Shown one piece after another: positions 13,186 to 16,646 of a stretch of DNA of 16,646 nt. Source of the stretch: Deltaproteobacteria bacterium (GTDB lineage: Bacteria; Desulfobacterota; Binatia; UBA9968); NCBI GenBank assembly GCA_016184235.1, contig JACPDC010000308.1:1-16646 (forward strand). The letters run 5' to 3'. The notes beneath the pieces were generated by a model. The model worked only from the letters and a program-made list of their open reading frames with translations. It searched no databases and was not told where the DNA came from. Position 1 is the stretch's first letter; each line of letters opens with the position of its first letter. The position numbers were made by a program, and so were the translations under genes.

Positions 13186-14564
13186 GGCGCTCTTTGCCCC
13201 TCAGCTTCTAGCACTCTAAGTTCCAGGACCTCAAGGATGTGGGTATTCCACTTTTCCCAGGCAAAGACCTCGACATGCGTCCCCACTTCCGGCAGCTCCT
13301 TTGTATCTGCGTCTTTGAAACGACACCACTGCTGTCGTCTTCCTTCCGCGATCAAACAGAAAATTCTTTTGTCCTTATCAGTTTCCCTGATCGAACCCGA
13401 TAGCAGCACCGCAACGCCGAATCTGCGCCAGAGGAGTCTAAAGTAAACGTCCTCCGGCTCTTTTATGGGTCTCAGGTTGTGGCCGCCGCTGAGCTGATGA
13501 CTCTCAAGGAGAAAGCCCCGGTTACGGCCTAAAAAGATAAACGATTGAGAAGGGAGCCCAAGACCGTAAAATATAGAAAAACCTGCGGAATGCAGACTGC
13601 CAAGATATCTGCTATCGCTAAGGCCCTCGACAACCACCTCAATCTTGGGATGAACCTCGCGGGAGTTAAGCTCCCTTAGCTCTTTGAATAGAAAAGCAGG
13701 AAGAGGTCGCTTCAGGTAGAGCGTGATCTCCTTGCTGGTTTTTACCTCGTCAATCAACTCCTCGAAGGTAAGCTTATCAAATGGGGCGAGTGCCAGAGAG
13801 ATTTTTTCAGGTGATATTTTTTCCTTCCGTGACTTTTCCAGCAGACCATGCCCCATTTCGTTGGTAAATACTCCCGGCTTCCCAGCCACGAACTCCATCG
13901 CTACTTTCCAAGCCTTTGCCTCCGCTTGAGTGACCTCTTTCTGGAAGCGGTGATCCTGCTTCCTGATGAACTCCTCTAGCGTGGTCCTCAACGATCCACT
14001 CTTGGCGGTCTGCAACTCCAAGAGAAGCGGAAAATTAGGATGGGCAGAATAGTTCTTCTCCAATAAAAAGAAATGTGGCAAACAGATTCCCTGGGAGGCC
14101 CGATAGGCTTCCAGAAATTGCTCGTCGCCGATAGAATCTGCAAGCGCGTTCAAATGGTAGGACTCAAATTGCGCGACGTGGTGACACGCCGGACAGGCCT
14201 TGTCTTTTATATGGAGAGACCCAGGGGATATTTTTGCAAACAGTGATAACAAGCCACGCTTCTCCTTAAGCTTTAAGGTAAATTCCTGGGCTAAGCTATT
14301 GAATTTTCTTAATAAGTCTGACGCAAAAATCGAGTATCCAGTGCTGGGCGAGCAGATCGGGGGGAGCGAGGGAATCTGCCACGTATGCCAGCTACAAAAA
14401 CCGAATGAGCCTATCAATTCCACTCTGGTAGGAAGATCCAGAACCGATTCATATAACAGGTGGTCCAGGTATCTTCGGCTATCTTTGAGGACAAGGGTGC
14501 AAATCGGACAGCCGGACCCTTTGAACGCATCTAAGAGTTCAAAGTAAGAATGGCCTTTATCCAT
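13182..14564 (-). CDS. DUF6062-like protein with paired Cys/His motifs and a long C-terminal extension
   Basis: A 460-residue soluble protein. The N-terminal region repeats a pattern twice: CPIC at residues 19-22 then CSWH at 57-60, and CPAC at 124-127 then CLPH at 161-164. The order CxxC, CxxH, CxxC, CxxH suggests two metal or cofactor sites. DUF6062 proteins, as I know them, show this arrangement and have no assigned function. From about residue 220 there is a further ~240-residue region with no motif I recognise; it includes YLKRPLPAFLFKELRELN and a possible beta-rich end. The start is set at ATG 14564, 19 bases after the UspA stop; the in-frame TTG at 14579 is an alternative. No clear ribosome site is seen, so translation may depend on the upstream gene. 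Its stop overlaps the TauE/SafE start. Its lower G+C than the flanks may mean separate ancestry. Confidence 0.75.
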   Translation of the reverse strand: MDKGHSYFELLDAFKGSGCPICTLVLKDSRRYLDHLLYESVLDLPTRVELIGSFGFCSWHTWQIPSLPPICSPSTGYSIFASDLLRKFNSLAQEFTLKLKEKRGLLSLFAKISPGSLHIKDKACPACHHVAQFESYHLNALADSIGDEQFLEAYRASQGICLPHFFLLEKNYSAHPNFPLLLELQTAKSGSLRTTLEEFIRKQDHRFQKEVTQAEAKAWKVAMEFVAGKPGVFTNEMGHGLLEKSRKEKISPEKISLALAPFDKLTFEELIDEVKTSKEITLYLKRPLPAFLFKELRELNSREVHPKIEVVVEGLSDSRYLGSLHSAGFSIFYGLGLPSQSFIFLGRNRGFLLESHQLSGGHNLRPIKEPEDVYFRLLWRRFGVAVLLSGSIRETDKDKRIFCLIAEGRRQQWCRFKDADTKELPEVGTHVEVFAWEKWNTHILEVLELRVLEAEGQRAP

Positions 14565-14583
14565 TTTTTCAATGAGCAAACGT

Positions 14584-15012
14584 TTAACTGCTACTTCTCA
14601 CGACCAGCACAGAACAGTGAGCATGGTCCACAACTTTATCCACTGTAGCCCCTAGAAACCTTCTTCTCAGAGCAGAGTGAGGATTCGTTCCCAATACGAT
14701 CAGACCGACACCGAGATCCTCGGCAATCCGCAAAATCACATCGCCGGGTTTGCCAAAATCTATATGGACCGTCGTGGATAAACCTCGCGGTTGCAAATGA
14801 CCGACCGCTTCCTCCATTATTTTCGAATAAAAACTCTTCGCCTGCTCCCTGGCCTCTTCCGTTTCGCTCACCGTCTCCGCGTATTCTGGAATCCTGCCAA
14901 CCGCTAAAAGGTGAAGTTCTGCACTAGCAAACTTGACAAGATCCGTAACCTTTTCGAGAGCGAGCTTCGCGCCAACGGAGCCATCGTAAGCCACCAGGAT
15001 TTTATTAAACAT
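14584..15012 (-). CDS. Universal stress protein (UspA family)
   Basis: A 142-residue single-domain Usp. It starts MFNKILVAYDGS, the family's first strand with the nucleotide-contact Asp, and ends LIVLGTNPHS then FLGATVDKVVDHAHCSVLVVR, the usual last two strands. The ATP-binding motif G-x2-G-x9-G(S/T) is imperfect here: the second Gly is Pro in GTNPHS and the last part reads GAT, so ATP binding is uncertain. The ATG at 15012 has a strong AAAGGAGGGG ribosome site and overlaps the antiporter stop by 8 bases, so the two are co-translated. Usp proteins next to cation antiporters often regulate them; the antiporter here lacks a C-terminal RCK/TrkA domain, so this protein could supply the sensing function. 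That role is inferred. Confidence 0.92.
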   Translation of the reverse strand: MFNKILVAYDGSVGAKLALEKVTDLVKFASAELHLLAVGRIPEYAETVSETEEAREQAKSFYSKIMEEAVGHLQPRGLSTTVHIDFGKPGDVILRIAEDLGVGLIVLGTNPHSALRRRFLGATVDKVVDHAHCSVLVVRSSS

Positions 15013-16168
15013 CTTTTTCCCCTCCTTTATCCTCGAATAGAACTTCACGCTCTCTACCCTTCGGTTCAAAAAAGGCCTGAGCAATGAGCGTCGGAATAAT
15101 AGCGGTTAAGATAACGACAACGACCAGAATAGAGTACTGTTCCCTGTTGATGATCCCGTGCGTCAGACCATAAAGGGCAGAGATCGTTCCAAAAGTAAGT
15201 CCGGTAGACATCATCAGGTTCGTGTAAAGGTTGACCCTTGTGGAAAATCCGAAAAACGCTCCGGCAGGATAGAGGCCAAAAAACTTAGCCACGGTCTTGG
15301 AGAAGAAAAAGAGGACGACTAGCCCGATGCTTGCCACCACAGCGCTTAAGTCAACAAGGCTTCCTGCCTTCAGAAAGTAAAAGGGGGTCAGTAGAGCAAA
15401 GGTTGTGGCCCGCATGCGCCTGATCAGCTCCTTGTTTGCGAGAAAGGTATCGGCGAGAACCATGCCCACAAGGTACGCGGGCAGTACTCCCTCGCTTCCT
15501 CCACCAACTGCCAGGTATGCAAGCAGCATGAGAACGAGATAAACATACTTGACCTCGGGTTCACTTGAATGGGCATTGACCTTGATCAGATAGAGCCGCG
15601 TGAACCTGGGCAAGAAAAAAAGCGCAGCAACTGTAATGCCAATAAAAATCCAAAACTGCGGGCCAAAACTCGTGAAGAGCAATCCAAGGGCGATAACGGT
15701 TCCAAGATCGGTCACGAAGCAGGCGGCAAGAATGAGCTGCCCTATCGGTTTCTCGTTGAGCCCGCTCTCCAGCATGACAGCGTATACGACTGCAACGGAT
15801 GTTGTCGACAAGGCCAAGCCCGCGATTTGAGCGGCGCTCTGTTCCCAGCCTAGAAGAAACTCCGCCGCGAGCCAGCTTAAACCAAAGGGAGCGAGGAAAC
15901 TGAGGATGCCCAAAACCAGGCTTTCCTTCCAGAACTTCCTTAACGTCCGGCTTTCAAGTTCCGCGCCCGCCAGAAAGGTAAGGACTATGGCGCCGAAACT
16001 GGCGAGGAAATTCACCCACTCAGTAACGTATGGGCGGAATGTATTGCCCGCGGCAATACCTACTATGAGTTCGACAAGGGCGACGGAGATGCCGATGCGC
16101 AAAGAGATCAGGCTGGAAATAAGAGCAAGGGCGACCCAGAGAGACGCGTCCCACCAGAGCTGTTCCAT
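15005..16168 (-). CDS. Cation/proton antiporter, CPA2 (KefB/NapA-like) family, membrane domain only
   Basis: A 387-residue polytopic protein with about eleven or twelve hydrophobic segments. Recognisable parts are VELIVGIAAGNTF (helix 2), FGAIVLTFLAGAELE (helix 3) and ALSTTSVAVVYAVMLESG (helix 4 unwound region). Another is the ion-site helix AACFVTDLGTVIALG, with a single Asp (D154) preceded by Thr. In CPA2 members this site is Asp-Asp in electrogenic exchangers and Gln-Asp in KefC-type potassium systems; Thr-Asp is unusual and suggests electroneutral or K+-type exchange. No RCK/TrkA-N domain follows; the tail is charged (FEPKGREREVLFEDKGGEKDV). The ATG at 16168 has AGGAG about 9 bases upstream. 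It is followed, with an 8-base overlap, by the UspA gene. A FIST-domain gene lies upstream on the same strand. Confidence 0.9.
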   Translation of the reverse strand: MEQLWWDASLWVALALISSLISLRIGISVALVELIVGIAAGNTFRPYVTEWVNFLASFGAIVLTFLAGAELESRTLRKFWKESLVLGILSFLAPFGLSWLAAEFLLGWEQSAAQIAGLALSTTSVAVVYAVMLESGLNEKPIGQLILAACFVTDLGTVIALGLLFTSFGPQFWIFIGITVAALFFLPRFTRLYLIKVNAHSSEPEVKYVYLVLMLLAYLAVGGGSEGVLPAYLVGMVLADTFLANKELIRRMRATTFALLTPFYFLKAGSLVDLSAVVASIGLVVLFFFSKTVAKFFGLYPAGAFFGFSTRVNLYTNLMMSTGLTFGTISALYGLTHGIINREQYSILVVVVILTAIIPTLIAQAFFEPKGREREVLFEDKGGEKDV

Positions 16169-16178
16169 GATCCTAACT

Positions 16179-16194
16179 CCTGAATGTATTCAGG
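16179..16194 (-). promoter_or_regulatory. Palindrome overlapping the antiporter ribosome site
   Basis: CCTGAATGTATTCAGG is a perfect inverted repeat with 7-base arms around GT. On the minus strand its downstream arm ends in CAGG, which is part of the AGGAG ribosome site for the antiporter ATG at 16168. It could be a dimeric repressor operator or an mRNA hairpin that hides the ribosome site. The loop would be very short (2 bases), which favours a DNA operator. Confidence 0.45.
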
Positions 16195-16249
16195 CGTCAT
16201 CAGCCCTGGTGGGCGGTTAAAGGAGAACGCCATCTCCACGAACAGATCT

Positions 16250-16278
16250 TCCATATCACGTTGGGACATTTCCCTCAA
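16250..16278 (-). promoter_or_regulatory. Candidate promoter for the antiporter/UspA operon
   Basis: On the minus strand TTGAGG (16278-16273) and TATGGA (16255-16250) are 17 bases apart, about 80 bases before the antiporter ATG. The spacing is ideal but each box matches consensus at only 3-4 positions. Transcription from here would include the palindrome in the leader. Confidence 0.28.
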
Positions 16279-16309
16279 CGCGTTATCCACCCCTCTAACC
16301 CTTAAACTT

Positions 16310-16646
16310 TTATCTTTCAGTGATGAGAGCGAGCACGCCGGTATAGGCAAGGAGATGGTTCTTTCCTCCGAGCGGGCCGAGCTCGAAGTTGCCGAAGAAA
16401 CCGATCAATGGAAAGTCTCCGAGAGCCTGCCGGATATACGCCGTGTCGATGCCGGGGATGCCGTAGAGCGACGTGCCGCGCGCGCAGCAGTTGAAGTAGA
16501 GGCCGAACTGCGGGCGCTTGCCGCCAAGGCGCTTCACCTGCCTCTCGAGCATCTGAGTGAGATCTTCTCTTGCCCTCTGAGCATCGCGCAGGGTGAACAC
16601 CATTCCCTCGCCCTCGAAAACCTCTTCCGCCAACGCCAGGATCCCC
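16310..16646 (-). CDS. FIST domain protein, C-terminal part only
   Basis: The frame is open from the right edge to TAA 16312-16310, so the N-terminus is outside the window. The 111 visible residues match the FIST C-terminal domain: FGLYFNCCARGTSLYGIPGID, a Cys/Arg-Gly motif, then FPLIGFFGNFELGPLGG and a final strand LLAYTGVLALI. FIST proteins are thought to sense small ligands, possibly amino acids, and are found alone or fused to signalling domains; no output domain lies at this C-terminus. The gene ends 141 bases before the antiporter start on the same strand. No terminator hairpin is obvious between them, so read-through is possible, though a candidate promoter sits in the gap. Confidence 0.82.
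   Translation of the reverse strand, partial: GILALAEEVFEGEGMVFTLRDAQRAREDLTQMLERQVKRLGGKRPQFGLYFNCCARGTSLYGIPGIDTAYIRQALGDFPLIGFFGNFELGPLGGKNHLLAYTGVLALITER

Noticed and set aside
16108..16269. Possible 53-residue minus-strand gene before the antiporter
   Set aside because: The first part of the peptide looks protein-like, but it overlaps the antiporter start by 61 bases in another frame, has poor ribosome-site spacing and matches no family I know.
1..16646. tRNA, rRNA, CRISPR array or riboswitch
   Set aside because: No cloverleaf-like segments, rRNA core motifs, regularly spaced repeats or known aptamer cores were seen on either strand by reading; a covariance-model search was not possible.

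Overview
The window reads as part of a chromosome from a free-living, respiratory, Gram-negative-type bacterium, probably from an environmental metagenome. Signs are a moderately high G+C content that varies by gene (about 63% in one sampled line of the vWA gene, 53% in one line of the molybdoenzyme gene, 45% in one line of the DUF6062 gene), Tat signals on a periplasmic-type molybdoenzyme, and several genes broken by small sequence lesions. The lineage cannot be fixed from the sequence. No rRNA, tRNA, CRISPR array, integrase or transposase is visible.

Left part (1-3679). On the minus strand lie the 5' end of a secreted TolB/PD40-type beta-propeller protein (cut by the window edge) and a two-gene unit: a three-cysteine ferredoxin followed, with a 1-base overlap, by a DAO-family FAD oxidoreductase. 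A divergent spacer of about 75 bp separates this unit from a plus-strand gene for a ~568-residue von Willebrand factor A (vWA) protein. That gene is broken twice. A 49-bp tandem duplication at its metal-ion (MIDAS) motif shifts the frame, and its last few codons lie about 7.5 kb away, at 11238-11279.

Central segment (3680-11124). This 7,445-bp stretch sits inside the 3' end of the vWA gene and is bounded by an exact 99-bp direct repeat (3581-3679 and 11125-11223) made of vWA coding sequence. It carries one co-directional operon: a Tat-exported four-cluster [4Fe-4S] subunit, an NrfD/PsrC-type membrane subunit, a Tat-exported molybdopterin oxidoreductase catalytic subunit, a geranylgeranyl-reductase-like FAD protein and a stand-alone cyclic-nucleotide-binding protein. 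The first three form a quinone-linked complex of the polysulfide/tetrathionate reductase type. The last two are unusual partners and suggest an extra flavin redox step and cyclic-nucleotide control. The molybdoenzyme and FAD genes are each frameshifted. The segment may be a real insertion or an assembly artefact; the repeat length (99), the 49-bp duplication and a 14-bp duplication at the right junction all make the artefact explanation serious.

Right part (11224-16646). After the true vWA 3' end, everything is on the minus strand. In transcription order: the 3' end of a FIST-domain sensor gene (cut by the edge), a CPA2-type cation/proton antiporter, a UspA protein, a DUF6062 protein with paired Cys/His motifs and a long C-terminal extension, a TauE/SafE permease, and a two-gene short-chain chromate transporter pair. 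Overlaps of 4-8 bases and short gaps suggest one or two operons for ion/anion homeostasis and stress. The last chromate transporter gene converges on the vWA gene so tightly that their stop codons overlap, which argues that vWA and this region were natural neighbours before the central segment was placed between them.
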